Below, piece by piece: positions 25,358 through 36,779 of a stretch of DNA of 64,000 bases; position 1 is the first letter of the stretch; the number at the start of each line of letters is the position of its first letter. The position numbers and the translations under genes were made by a program. The stretch lies in contig NW_027460417.1 in the NCBI RefSeq assembly GCF_050947875.1, positions 19,322 to 83,321 of the forward strand, given 5' to 3'. The DNA is from Dermacentor variabilis (taxonomy: Eukaryota; Arthropoda; Arachnida; Ixodida; Ixodidae). Below the pieces are notes generated by a model. The model did no database searches, had not been told where the DNA came from, and was given only the letters and a program-made list of their open reading frames with translations.

Positions 25358-25363
25358 CACGTG
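25358..25363. other. CACGTG (E-box/G-box) at the end of subunit C, repeated per monomer
   Basis: CACGTG is present at the C/A boundary in most monomers. Lineage variants are CAAGTG (near 1018, 1555 and 36998), CACTTG (near 19095 and 22316) and CTAGTG (near 3702, 6009 and 6904). The motif is the general core for bHLH and plant bZIP factors. The yeast centromere element CDEI (RTCACRTG) also contains this core, but the flanks here do not fit it. Any role is speculative. Confidence 0.35.
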
Positions 25364-27033
25364 GATTTCTACCAAACGACGTGAAAAGCATGCCGATGCT
25401 GCTCTTTTTAGCACCCGCACATGGATTTCTGCCAAAACGCGTTTTAAGCATGCACATGCATCTTTTGGTGGACGCGGACGCAGTTTTCTGCAAAACCACA
25501 CGATATGCATGCAAATGGTGCTTTTGGCAGAACGCGCACGTGGATTTCTACCAAACGACGTGAAAAGCATGCCGATGCTGCTCTTTTTAGCACCCGCACA
25601 TGGATTTGTGCCAAAACGCGTTTTAAGCATGCACATGCATCTTTTGGTAGACGCGGATGCAGTTTTCTGCAAAACCACACGATATGCATGCAAATGGTGC
25701 TTTTGGGAGAACGCGCTCGTGGATTTCTACCAAACGACGTGAAAAGCATGCCGATGCTGCTCTTTTTAGCACCAGCACATGGATTTGTGCCAAAACGCGT
25801 TTTAAGCATGCACATGCATCTTTTGGTAGACGCGGATGCAGTTTTTTGCAAAACCACACGATATGCATGCAAAGGTGCTTTTGGAAGAACGCGCACGTGG
25901 ATTTCTACCAAACGACGTGAAAAGCATGCCAATGCTGCTCTTTTTAGCACCCGCACATGGATTTGTGCCAAAACGCGTTTTAAGCATGCACATGCATCTT
26001 TTGGTAGACTCGGACGCAGTTTTCTGCAAAACCACACGATATGCATGCAAATGGTTGTTTTGGCCGAACGCGCACGTGGATTTCTACCAAACGACGTGAA
26101 AAGCATGCCGATGCTGTTCTTTTTAGCACCCGCACATGGATTTGTGCCAAAACGCGTTTTAAGCATGCACATGCATCTTTTGGTAGACGCGGACGCAGTT
26201 TTCTGCAAAACCACACGATATGCATGCAAATGGTGCTTTTGGCAGAACCCGCACATGAATTTCTACCAAACGACGTGAAAAGCCTGCCGATGCTGCTCTT
26301 TTTAGCACCCGCACATGGATTTGTGCCAAAACGTGTTTTAAGCTGCACATGCATCTTTTGGTGGACGCGGACGCAGTTTTCTGCAAAAGCACACGATATG
26401 CATGCAAATGGTGCTTTTGGCCGAACGCGCACGTAGATTTCTACCAAACGACGTGAAAAGCATGCCGATGCTGCTCTTTTTAGCACCCGCACATGTATTT
26501 GTGCCAAAACGCGTTTTAAGCATGCACATGCATCTTTTGGTAGACGCGGACGCAGTTTTCTGCAAAACCACACGATATGCATGCAAATGGTGCTTTTGGC
26601 AGAACGCGCACGTGGATTTCTACCAAACGACGTGAAAAGCACGCCGATGCTGCTCTTTTTAGCACCCGCACATGGATTTGTGCCAAAACGCCTTTTAAGC
26701 ATGCACATGCATCTTTTGGTCGACGCGGACGCAGTTTTCTGCAAAACCACACGATTTGCATGCAAATGGTGCTTTTGGCAGAACGCGCACGTGGATTTCT
26801 ACCAAACGACGTGAAAAGCACGCCGATGCTGCTCTTTTTAGCACCCGCACATGGATTTGTGCCAAAACGCGTTTTAGGCATGCACATGCATCTTTTGGTA
26901 GACGCGGACGCAGTTTTCTGCAAAACCACACGATATGCATGCAAATGGTGCTTTTGGCTGAACGCGCACGTGGATTTCTACCAAACGAGGTGAAAAGCAT
27001 GCCGATGCTGCTCTTTTTAGCACCCGCACATGT

Positions 27034-30023
27034 ATTTGTGCCAAAACGCGTTTTAAGCATGCACATGCATCTTTTGGTAGACGCGGACGCAGTTTTCTGC
27101 AAAACCACACGATATGCATGCAAATGGTGCTTTTGGCAGAACGCGCACGTGGAATTCTACCAAACGACGTGAAAAGCATGCCGATGCTGCTCTTTTTAGC
27201 ACCCGCACACGGATTTGTTCCAAAACGCGTTTAAAGCATGCACATGCATCTTTTGGTGGACGCGGACGCAGTTTTCTGCAAAACCACACGATATGCATGC
27301 AAATGGTGCTTTTGGCAGAACGCGCACGTGGATTTCTACCAAACGACGTGAAAAGCATGCCGATGCTGCTCTTTTTAGCACCCGCACATGGATTTGTGTC
27401 AAAACGCGTTTTAAGCATGCACATGCATCTTTTGGTAGATGCGGACGCAGTTTTCTGCAAAACCACACGATATGCATGCAAATGGTGCTCTTGGGAGAAC
27501 GCGCACGTGGATTTCTACCAAACGACGTGAAAAGCATGCCGATGCTGCTCTTTTTAGCACCCGCACATGGATTTGTGCCAAAACGCGTTTTAAGCATGCA
27601 CATGCATCTTTTGGTAGACGCGGGCGCAGTTTTCTGAAAAACCACACGATATGCATGCAAATGGTGCTTTTGGCAGAACGCGCACGTGGATTTCTACCAA
27701 ACGACGTGAAAAGCATGCCAATGCTGCTCTTTTTAGCACCCGCACATGGATTTGTGCCAAAACTCGTTTTAAGCATGCACATGCATCTTTTGGTACACGC
27801 GGACGCAGTTTTCTGCAAAACCACACGATATGCATGCAAATGGTGCTTTTGGCAGAACGCGCACGTGGATTTCTACCAAAGGACGTGAAAAGCATGCCGA
27901 TACTGCTCTTTTAGCACCCGCACATGGATTTGTGCCAAAACGCGTTTTAAGCATGCACATGCATCTTTTGATAGACGCGGACGTAGTTTTCTGCAAAACC
28001 ACACGATATGCATGCAAATGGTGCTTTTGGCAGAAAGAACGCGCGCGTGGATTTCTACCAAACGAAGTAAAAAGCATGCCGATGTTGCTCTTTTTAGCAC
28101 CCGCACATTGATTTGTGCCAAAACGCGTTTTAAGCATGCACATGCATCTTTTGGTAGACGCGGACGCAGTTTTCTGCAAAACCACACGATATGAATGGAA
28201 ATGGTGCTTTATGCAGAACGCGCACGTGGATTTCTACCAAACGACGTGAAAAGCATGCCGATGCTGCTCTTTTTAGCACCCGCACATGGATTTGTGCCAA
28301 AACGCGTTTTAAGCATGCACATGCATCTTTTGGTGGACGCGGACGCAGCTTTCTCCAAAACCACACGATATGCATGCAAATGGTGCTTTATGCAGAACGC
28401 GCATGTGGATTTCTACCAAACGACGTGAAAAGCATGCCGATGCTGGTCTTTTTAGCACCCGCACATGGATTTGTGCCAAAACGCGTTTTAAGCATGCACA
28501 TGCATCTTTTGGTAGACGCGGACGCAGTTTTCTGCAAAACCACACGATATGCATGCAAATGGTGCTTTTGGCAGAACGCGCACGTGGAATTCTACCAAAC
28601 GACGTGAAAAGCATGCCGATGCTGCTCTTTTTAGCACCCGCACACGGATTTGTTCCAAAACGCGTTTAAAGCATGCACATGCATCTTTTGGTGGACGCGG
28701 ACGCAGTTTTCTGCAAAACCACACGATATGCATGCAAATGGTGCTTTTGGCAGAACGCGCACGTGGATTTCTACCAAACGACGTGAAAAGCATGCCGATG
28801 CTGCTCTTTTTAGCACCCGCACATGGATTTGTGTCAAAACGCGTTTTAAGCATGCACATGCATCTTTTGGTAGATGCGGACGCAGTTTTCTGCAAAACCA
28901 CACGATATGCATGCAAATGGTGCTCTTGGGAGAACGCGCACGTGGATTTCTACCAAACGACGTGAAAAGCATGCCGATGCTGCTCTTTTTAGCACCCGCA
29001 CATGGATTTGTGCCAAAACGCGTTTTAAGCATGCACATGCATCTTTTGGTAGACGCGGGCGCAGTTTTCTGAAAAACCACACGATATGCATGCAAATGGT
29101 GCTTTTGGCAGAACGCGCACGTGGATTTCTACCAAACGACGTGAAAAGCATGCCAATGCTGCTCTTTTTAGCACCCGCACATGGATTTGTGCCAAAACTC
29201 GTTTTAAGCATGCACATGCATCTTTTGGTACACGCGGACGCAGTTTTCTGCAAAACCACACGATATGCATGCAAATGGTGCTTTTGGCAGAACGCGCACG
29301 TGGATTTCTACCAAAGGACGTGAAAAGCATGCCGATACTGCTCTTTTAGCACCCGCACATGGATTTGTGCCAAAACGCGTTTTAAGCATGCACATGCATC
29401 TTTTGATAGACGCGGACGTAGTTTTCTGCAAAACCACACGATATGCATGCAAATGGTGCTTTTGGCAGAAAGAACGCGCGCGTGGATTTCTACCAAACGA
29501 AGTAAAAAGCATGCCGATGTTGCTCTTTTTAGCACCCGCACATTGATTTGTGCCAAAACGCGTTTTAAGCATGCACATGCATCTTTTGGTAGACGCGGAC
29601 GCAGTTTTCTGCAAAACCACACGATATGAATGGAAATGGTGCTTTATGCAGAACGCGCACGTGGATTTCTACCAAACGACGTGAAAAGCATGCCGATGCT
29701 GCTCTTTTTAGCACCCGCACATGGATTTGTGCCAAAACGCGTTTTAAGCATGCACATGCATCTTTTGGTGGACGCGGACGCAGCTTTCTCCAAAACCACA
29801 CGATATGCATGCAAATGGTGCTTTATGCAGAACGCGCATGTGGATTTCTACCAAACGACGTGAAAAGCATGCCGATGCTGGTCTTTTTAGCACCCGCACA
29901 TGGATTTGTGCCAAAACGCGTTTTAAGCATGCACATGCATCTTTTGGTAGACGCGGACGCAGTTTTCTGCAAAACCACACGATATGCATGCAAATGGTGC
30001 TTTTGGCAGAACGCGCACGTGGA
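27034..30023. repeat. 8-mer (1435-bp) higher-order pair, apparently identical
   Basis: 27034-28588 matches 28469-30023 at 1435 bp (8 x 179 plus 3), and I see no difference over 1555 bp. More than a dozen private marks are shared, including an inserted AGAA (GCAGAAAGAACGCG near 28031 and 29466), a dropped T in GATACTGCTCTTTTAGC, GGTACACGCGG, ACGAAGTAAAAAGC, CACATTGATTTG, GAATGGAAATGG, TTTATGCAGAAC and GCAGCTTTCTCC. The match ends at T27033/G28468 and A28589/T30024. An EcoRI site, GAATTC, at 27152-27157 and 28587-28592 marks one unit length. Confidence 0.92.
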
Positions 30024-32599
30024 TTTCTACCAAACGAAGTGAAAAGCATGCCGATGCTGCTCTTTTTAGCACCCGCACATGGATTTGTGCCAAAACGCGT
30101 TTTAAGCATGCACATGCAGCTTTTGGTGGACGGGGACGCAGTTTTCTGCAAAACCACACGATATGCATGGAAATGGTGCTTTTGGCAGAACGCACACGTG
30201 GATTTCTACCAAAGGACGTGAAAAGCATGCCGATGCTGCTCGTTTTAGCACCCGCACATGGATTTGTGCGAAAACGCGTTTTAAGCATGCCCATGCATCT
30301 TTTGGTGGACGCGGACGCAGTTTTCTGCAAAACCACACGATATGCATGCAAATGGTGCTTTTGGCAGAACGCGCACGTGGATTTCTACCAAACGACGTGA
30401 AAAGCATGCCGATGCTGCTCTTTTTAGCACCCGCACATGGATTTGTGCCAAAACGCGTTTTAAGCATGCAGATGCATCTTTTGGTAGACTCGGACGCAGT
30501 TTTCTGCAAAACCACACGATATGCATGCAAATGGTGGTTTTGGCCGAACGCGCACGTGTATTTCTACCAAACGACGTGAAAAGCATGCCGATGCTGCTCT
30601 TTTTAGCACCCGCACATGGATTTGTGCCAAAACGCGTTTTAAGCATGCACATGCATCTTTTGGTAGACGCGGACGCAGTTTTCTGAAAAAGCACACGATA
30701 CGCATGCAAATGGTGCTTTTGGCAGAACGCGCACGTCGATTTCTACCAAACGACGTGAAAAGCATGCCGATGCTGCTCTTTTTAGCACCCACACATGGAT
30801 TTGTGCCAAAACGCGTTTTAAGCATGCACATGCATCTTTTGGTGGACGCGGACGCAGGTTTCTGCAAAACCACACGATATGCATGCAAATGGTGCTTTTG
30901 GCAGAACGCGCACGTGGATTTCTACCAAACGACGTGAAAAGCATGTCAATGCTGCTCTTTTTAGCACCCGCACATGGATTTGTGCCAAAACGCGTTTTAA
31001 GCATGCACATGCATCTTTTGGAGGACGCGGACGCAGTTTTCTACAAAACCACACGATATGCATGCAAATGGTGCTTTTGGCAGAACGCGCACGTGGATTT
31101 CTACCAAACGACGTGAAAAGCATGCCAATGCTGCTCTTTTTAGCACCCGCACATGGATTTGTGCCAAAACGCGTTTTAAGCATGCACATGCATCTTTTGG
31201 AGGACGCGGACGCAGTTTTCTACAAAACCACACGATATGCATGCAAATGGTGCTTTTGGCAGAACGCGCTCATGGATTTCTACCAAACGACGTGAAAAGC
31301 ATGCCGATGCTGCTCATTTTAGCACCCGCACATGGATTTGTGCCAAAACGCGTTTTAAGCATGCACATGCATCTTTTGGTAGACGCGGACGCAGTTTTCT
31401 GCAAAACCACACGATGTGCATGCAAATGGTGCTTTTGGCAGAATGCGCACGTGGATTTCTACCAAACGACGTGAAAAGCATGCCGATGCTGCTCTTTTTA
31501 GCACCCGCACATGGATTTGTGCCAAAATGCGTTTTAAGAATGCACATGCATCTTTTGGTAGACGCGGACGCAGTTTTCTGCAAAACCACACGATATGCAT
31601 GCAAATGGTGGTTTTGGCAGAACGCGCACGTGGATTTCTACCAAAGGACGTGAAAAGCATGCCGATGCTGCTCTTTTTAGCACCCGCACATGGATTTGTG
31701 CCAAAACGCGTTTTAAGCATGCACATGCATCTTTTGGTAGACGCGGACGCAGTTTTCTGCAAAACCACACGATATGCATGCAAATGGTGCTTTTGGCAGA
31801 ACGCGCACGTGGATTTCTACCAAACGACGTGAAAAGCATGCCGATTCTGCTCTTTTTAGCACCCGAACATGGATTTGTGCCAAAACGCGTTTTAAGCATG
31901 CACATGCATCTTTTGGTAGACGCGGACGCAGTTTTCTGCAAAACCACACGACATGCATGCAAATGGTGCTTTTGGCAGAACGCGCACGTGAATTTCTACC
32001 AAAGGACGTGAAAAGCATGCCGATGCTGCTCTTTTTAGCACCCGCACATGGATTTGTGCCAAAACGCGTTTTAAGCATGCACATGCATCTTTTGGTAGAC
32101 GCGGACGCAGTTTTCTGCAAAACCACACGATATGCATGCAAATGGTGCTTTTGGCAGAACGCGCACGTGGATTTCTACCAAACGACGTGAAAAGCATGCC
32201 GATGCTGTTTTTTTTAGCACCCGCACATGGATTTGTGCGAAAACACGTTTTAAGCATGCACATGCATCTTTTGGTAGACGCGGACGCAGTTTTCTGCAAA
32301 ACCACACGATATGCATGCAAATGGTGCTTTTGGCAGAACGCGCACGTGGATTTCTACCAAACGACGTGAAAAGCATGCCGATGCTGTTTTTTTTTAGCAC
32401 CCGCACATGGATTTGTGTCAAAACACGTTTTAAGCATGCACATGCACCTTTTGGTAGACGCGGACGCAGTTTTCTGCAAAACCACACGATATGCATGCAA
32501 ATGGTGCTTTTGGCAGAACGCGCACGTGGATTTATACCAAAGGACGTGAAAAGCATGCCGATGCTACTCGTTTTAGCACCCGCACATGTATTTGTGCGA
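30024..32599. repeat. Monomeric stretch with one adjacent monomer duplication
   Basis: Ordinary 179-bp monomers without a long higher-order pair. Two adjacent monomers share GGAGGACG and TTTTCTACAAAACC near 31021-31045 and 31200-31224, indicating a recent one-monomer duplication. Two neighbouring monomers carry T-runs of 8 (32208-32215) and 9 (32387-32395) in place of CTCTTTTT. Confidence 0.75.
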
Positions 32600-33735
32600 A
32601 AACGCGTTTTAAGCATGCACATGCATCTTTTGGTGGACGCGGACGCAGTTTTCTGCAAAACCACACGATATGCATGCAAATGGTGCTTTTGGCAGAACGC
32701 GCACGTGGATTTCTACCAAACGACGTGAAAAGCATGCCGATGCTGCTCTTTTTAGCACCCGCACATGGATTTGTGCCAAAAGGCGTTTTAAGCATGCACA
32801 TGCATCTTTTGTTAGACTCAGACGCAGTTTTCTGCAAAACCACACGATATGCATGCAAATGGTGGTTTTGGCCGAACGCGCACGTGGATTTCTACCAAAC
32901 GACGTGAAAAGCATGCCGATGCTGCTCTTTTTAGCACCCGCACATGGATTTGTGCCAAAACGCGTTTTAAGCATGCACATGCATCTTTTGGTAGACGCGG
33001 ACGCAGTTTTCTGCAAAACCACACGATACGCATGCAAATGGTGCTTTTGGCAGAACGCGCACGTGGATTTCTACCAAACGACGTGAAAAGCATGCCGATA
33101 CTGCTCTTTTTAGCACCCGCACATAGATTTGTGCCAAAACGCGTTTTAAGCATGCACATGCATCTTTTGGTGGACGCGGACGCAGTTTTCTGCAAAACCA
33201 CACGATATGCATGCAAATGGTGCTTTTGGCAGAACGCGCACGTGGATTTCTACCAAACGACGTGAAAAGCATGCCGATGCTGCTCTTTTTAGCACCCGCA
33301 CATGGATTTGTGCCAAAAGGCGTTTTAAGCATGCACATGCATCTTTTGTTAGACTCAGACGCAGTTTTCTGCAAAACCACACGATATGCATGCAAATGGT
33401 GGTTTTGGCCGAACGCGCACGTGGATTTCTACCAAACGACATGAAAAGCATGCCGATGCTGCTCTTTTTAGCACCCGCACATGGATTTGTGCCAAAACGC
33501 GTTTTAAGCATGCACATGCATCTTTTGGTAGACGCGGACGCAGTTTTCTGCAAAACCACACGATACGCATGCAAATGGTGCTTTTGGCAGAACGCGCACG
33601 TGGATTTCTACCAAACGACGTGAAAAGCATGCCGATACTGCTCTTTTTAGCACCCGCACATAGATTTGTGCCAAAACGCGTTTTAAGCATGCACATGCAT
33701 CTTTTGGTGGACGCGGACGCAGTTTTCTGCAAAAC
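32600..33735. repeat. 3-mer (537-bp) higher-order pair
   Basis: About 32600-33198 matches 33137-33735 at 537 bp (3 x 179). Shared private marks are AAAAGGCGTTTT with TTTTGTTAGACTCAGACG (near 32778-32822 and 33315-33359), GATACGCATGC and CACATAGATTTG. One difference is ACGACATGAAAAGC near 33437 against ACGACGTGAAAAGC in the partner. Confidence 0.82.
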
Positions 33736-36700
33736 CACTCGATATGCATGCAAATGGTGCTTTTGGCCGAACGCGCACGTGGATTTCTACCAAACGACGT
33801 GAAAAGCATGCCGATGCTGCTCTTTTTAGCACCCGCACATGGATTTGTGCCAAAACGCGTTTTAAGCATGCACATGCATCTTTTGGTAGACGCGGACGCA
33901 GTTTTCTGCAAAACCACACGATATGCGTGGAAATGGTGCTTTTGGCAGAACGCGCACGTGGATTTCTACCAAACGACGTGAAAAGCATGCCGATGCTGCT
34001 CTTTTTAGCACCCGAACATGGATTTGTGCCAAAACGCGTTTTAAGCATGCACATGCATCTTTTGGTAGACGCGGACGCAGTTTTCTGCAAAACCACACGA
34101 TATGCATGCAAATGGTGCTTTTGGCAGAACGCGCACGTGGATTTCTACCAAACGACGTGAAAAGCATGCCGATGCTGTTTTTTTTTAACACCCGCACATG
34201 GATTTGTGCCAAAACACGTTTTAAGCATGCACATGCATCTTTTGGTAGACGCGGACGCAGTTTTCTGCAAAACCACACGATATGCATGCAAATGGTGCTT
34301 TTGGCAGAACGCGCACGTGGATTTCTACCAAACGACGTGAAAAGCATGCCGATGCTGCTCTTTTTAGCACCCGAACATGGATTTGTGCCAAAACGCGTTT
34401 TAAGCATGCACATGCATCTTTTGGTAGACGCGGACGCAGTTTTCTGCAAAACCACACGATATGCATGCAAATGGTGCTTTTGGCAGAACGCGCACGTGGA
34501 TTTCTACCAAACGACGTGAAAAGCATGCCGATGCTGCTGCTTTTAGCACCCGCACATGGATTTGTGCCAAAACGCGTTTTAAGCATGCACATGCATCTTT
34601 TGGTAGACGCGGACGCAGTTTTCTGCAAAAAGACACGATATGCATGCAAATGGTGCTTTTGGCCGAACGCGCACGTGGATTTCTACCAAACGACGTGAAA
34701 AGCATGCCGATGCTGCTCTTTTTAGCACCCGCACATGGATTTGTGCCAATACACGTTTTAAGCATGCACATGCATCTTTTGGTAGACGCGGACGCAGTTT
34801 TCTGCAAAACCACACGATATGCATGCAAATGGTGCTTTTGGCAGAACGCGCACGTGGATTTCTACGAAACGACGTCAAAAGCATGCCGATGCTGCTCTTT
34901 TTAGCACCCGCACATGCATTTGTGCCAAAATGCGTTTTAAGCATGCACATGCATCTTTTGGTGGACGCGGACGCAGTTTTCTGCAAAACCACACGATATG
35001 CATGCAAATGGTGCTTTTGGCAGAACGCGCACGTGGATTTCTACCAAACGACGAGAAAAGCATTCCGATGCTGCTCTTTTTAGCACCCGCACATGGATTT
35101 GTGCCAAAATGCGTTTTAAGCATGCACATGCATCTTTTGGAGGACGCGGACGCAGTTTTCTGCAAAACCACACGATATGCATGCAAATGGTGCATTTGGC
35201 AGAACGCGCTCGTGCATTTCTACCAAACGACGTGAAAAGCATGCCGATGCTGCTCATTTTAGCACCCGCACATGGATTTGTGCCAAAACGCGTTTTAAGC
35301 ATGCACATGCATCTTTTGGTAGACGCGGACGCAGTTTTCTGCAAAACCACACGATATGCATGCAAATGGTGCTTTTGGCAGAACGCGCACGTGGATTTCT
35401 ACCAAACGACGTGAAAAGCATGCCGATGCTGCTCTTTTTAGCACCCGCACATGGATTTGTGCCAAAACGCGTTTTAAGCATGCACATGCATCTTTTGGAG
35501 GACGCGGACGCAGTTTTCTGCAAAACCACACGATATGCATGCAAATGGTGCTTTTGGCAGAACGCGCACGTGGATTTCTACAAAACGACGTGAAAAGCAT
35601 GCCGATGCTGCTCTTTTTAGCACCCGCACATGGATTTCTGCCAAAACGCGTTTTAAGCATGCACATGCATCTTTTGGTAGACGCGGACGCAGTTTTCTGC
35701 AAAACCACACGATATGCATGCAAATGGTGCTTTTGGCAGAAAGCACACGTGGATATCTACCAAACGACGTGAAAAGCATGCCGATGCTGCTATTTTTAGC
35801 ACCCGCACATGGATTTGTGCCAAAGCGCGTTTTAAGCATGCACATGCATCTTTTGGTAGACGCGGACGCAGTTTTCTGCAAAACCACACGATATGCATGC
35901 AAATGGTGCTTTTGGCAGAACGCGCACGTGGATTTCTACCAAACGACGCGAAAAGCATGCCGATGCTGCTCTTTTTAGCACCCGCACATGGCTCTGTGCC
36001 AAAACGCGTTTTAAGCCTGCACATGCATCTTTTGTAGACGCGGCCGCAGTTTTCTGCAAAACGACACGATATGCATGCAAATGGTGCTTTTGGCCGAACG
36101 CGCACGTGGATTTCTACCAAACGACGTGAAAAGCATGCCGATGCTGCTATTTTTAGCACCCGCACATAGATTTGTGCCAAAACGCGTTTTAAGCATGCAC
36201 ATGCATCTTTTGGTAGACGCGGACGCAGTTTTCTGCAAAACCACACGATATGCATGTAAATGGTGCTTTTGGCAGAACGCTCAAGTGGATTTCTACCAAA
36301 CGACGTGAAAAGCATGCCGATGCTGCTCTTTTTAGCACCCGCACATTGATTTATGCCAAAACGCGTTTTAAGCATGCACATGCATCTTTTGGTAGACGCG
36401 GACGCAGTTTTCTGCAAAACCACAGAATATGCATGCAAATGGTGCTTTTGGCAGAACGCGCACGTGGATTTCTACCAAACGACGTGAAAAGCACGCCGAT
36501 GCTGCTCTTTTTAGCACCCGCACATGGATTTGGCCAAAACGCGTTTTAAGCGTGCACATGCATCTTTTGGTAGACGCGGACGCAGTTTTCTGAAAAACCA
36601 CACGATATGCATGCAAATGGTGCTTTTGGCAGAACGCGCACGTGGATTTCTACCAAACGACGTGAAAAGCATGCCGCTGCTGCTCGTTTTAGCACCCGCA

Positions 36701-36779
36701 CATTAATTTGTGCCAAAACGCGTTTTAAGCATGCACATGCATCTTTTGGTAGACGCGGACGCAGTTTTCTGCAAAACCA
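33736..36779. repeat. Monomeric stretch with near-neighbour copies
   Basis: Monomers near consensus. CACCCGAACATGG recurs two monomers apart near 34010 and 34370. A T-run of 9 at 34178-34186 is followed by AACACCCG. A NotI site lies at 36040-36047 in a unit that has lost one base (TTTTGTAGACG), and a unit near 36533 has lost two bases (GATTTGGCCAAAAC). No long higher-order pair was established. Confidence 0.7.
36040..36047. other. NotI site in a variant monomer
   Basis: GCGGCCGC arises where GCGGACGC has an A-to-C change. The same monomer has lost one base upstream (TTTTGTAGACG for TTTTGGTAGACG). The combination marks one lineage, seen again at 43367, 48008, 49073 and 50139. Confidence 0.9.

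Larger units (their letters stand above)
25185..25363 (+). repeat. Reference satellite monomer close to consensus (subunits A, B, C)
   Basis: This 179-bp unit carries the majority base at every position I checked and serves as the local reference. By hand count it has 44 C and 42 G (48 percent G+C) and 13 CpG. It divides into three related blocks: A 25185-25244 (60 bp), B 25245-25304 (60 bp) and C 25305-25363 (59 bp). Ungapped hand alignment gives A/B 36 of 60 identities, A/C 41 of 59 and B/C 35 of 59; a small gap raises B/C further. Recurrent variants elsewhere include CTATTTTT, CTCCTTTT or CTCTATTT in the T-rich part of A, AAAGGACG for AAACGACG in A, ACGCATTTT for ACGCGTTTT in B, and ACCTCACG or AAGCAAATGGCG in C. 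Confidence 0.93.
25305..25363 (+). repeat. Subunit C of the ancestral ~60-bp trimer
   Basis: Last third of the reference monomer, from TTTTCTGCAA to GCGCACGTG, one base shorter than A and B. That missing base makes the monomer 179 rather than 180 bp and shifts reading frame once per monomer. It holds the octamer-like ATGCAAAT at 25330-25337, the palindrome TGCATGCA, and the alternating run ACGCGCACGTG ending in CACGTG at 25358-25363. Confidence 0.85.
24217..27033. repeat. Mixed monomers, including a copy of part of the 18-mer unit
   Basis: About 24730-25440 matches about 22224-22934 at 2506 bp, sharing AAACTGTGCATTTGG and CTTCTGGAGGACG. A 2-mer (358-bp) repeat of the TTTGTGACAAAACGCG and AAACTGTGC monomers lies at about 24350-24850. 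From 25440 onward monomers are near consensus, with scattered private changes and three 1-bp losses or changes (for example GCAAAGGTGC near 25870 and AAGCTGCACATG near 26341). Confidence 0.7.

Noticed and set aside
25185..25363. Identity with the Arabidopsis ~178-bp centromere repeat or human alpha satellite, suggested by similar length
   Set aside because: From memory the sequences do not resemble this monomer, and length alone is not evidence. A search against satellite libraries would decide it.
32208..32215. T-runs of 8-9 (also 32387-32395 and 34178-34186) as transcription terminators
   Set aside because: They are substitution variants of CTCTTTTT in subunit A, with no GC hairpin upstream and no gene to terminate.
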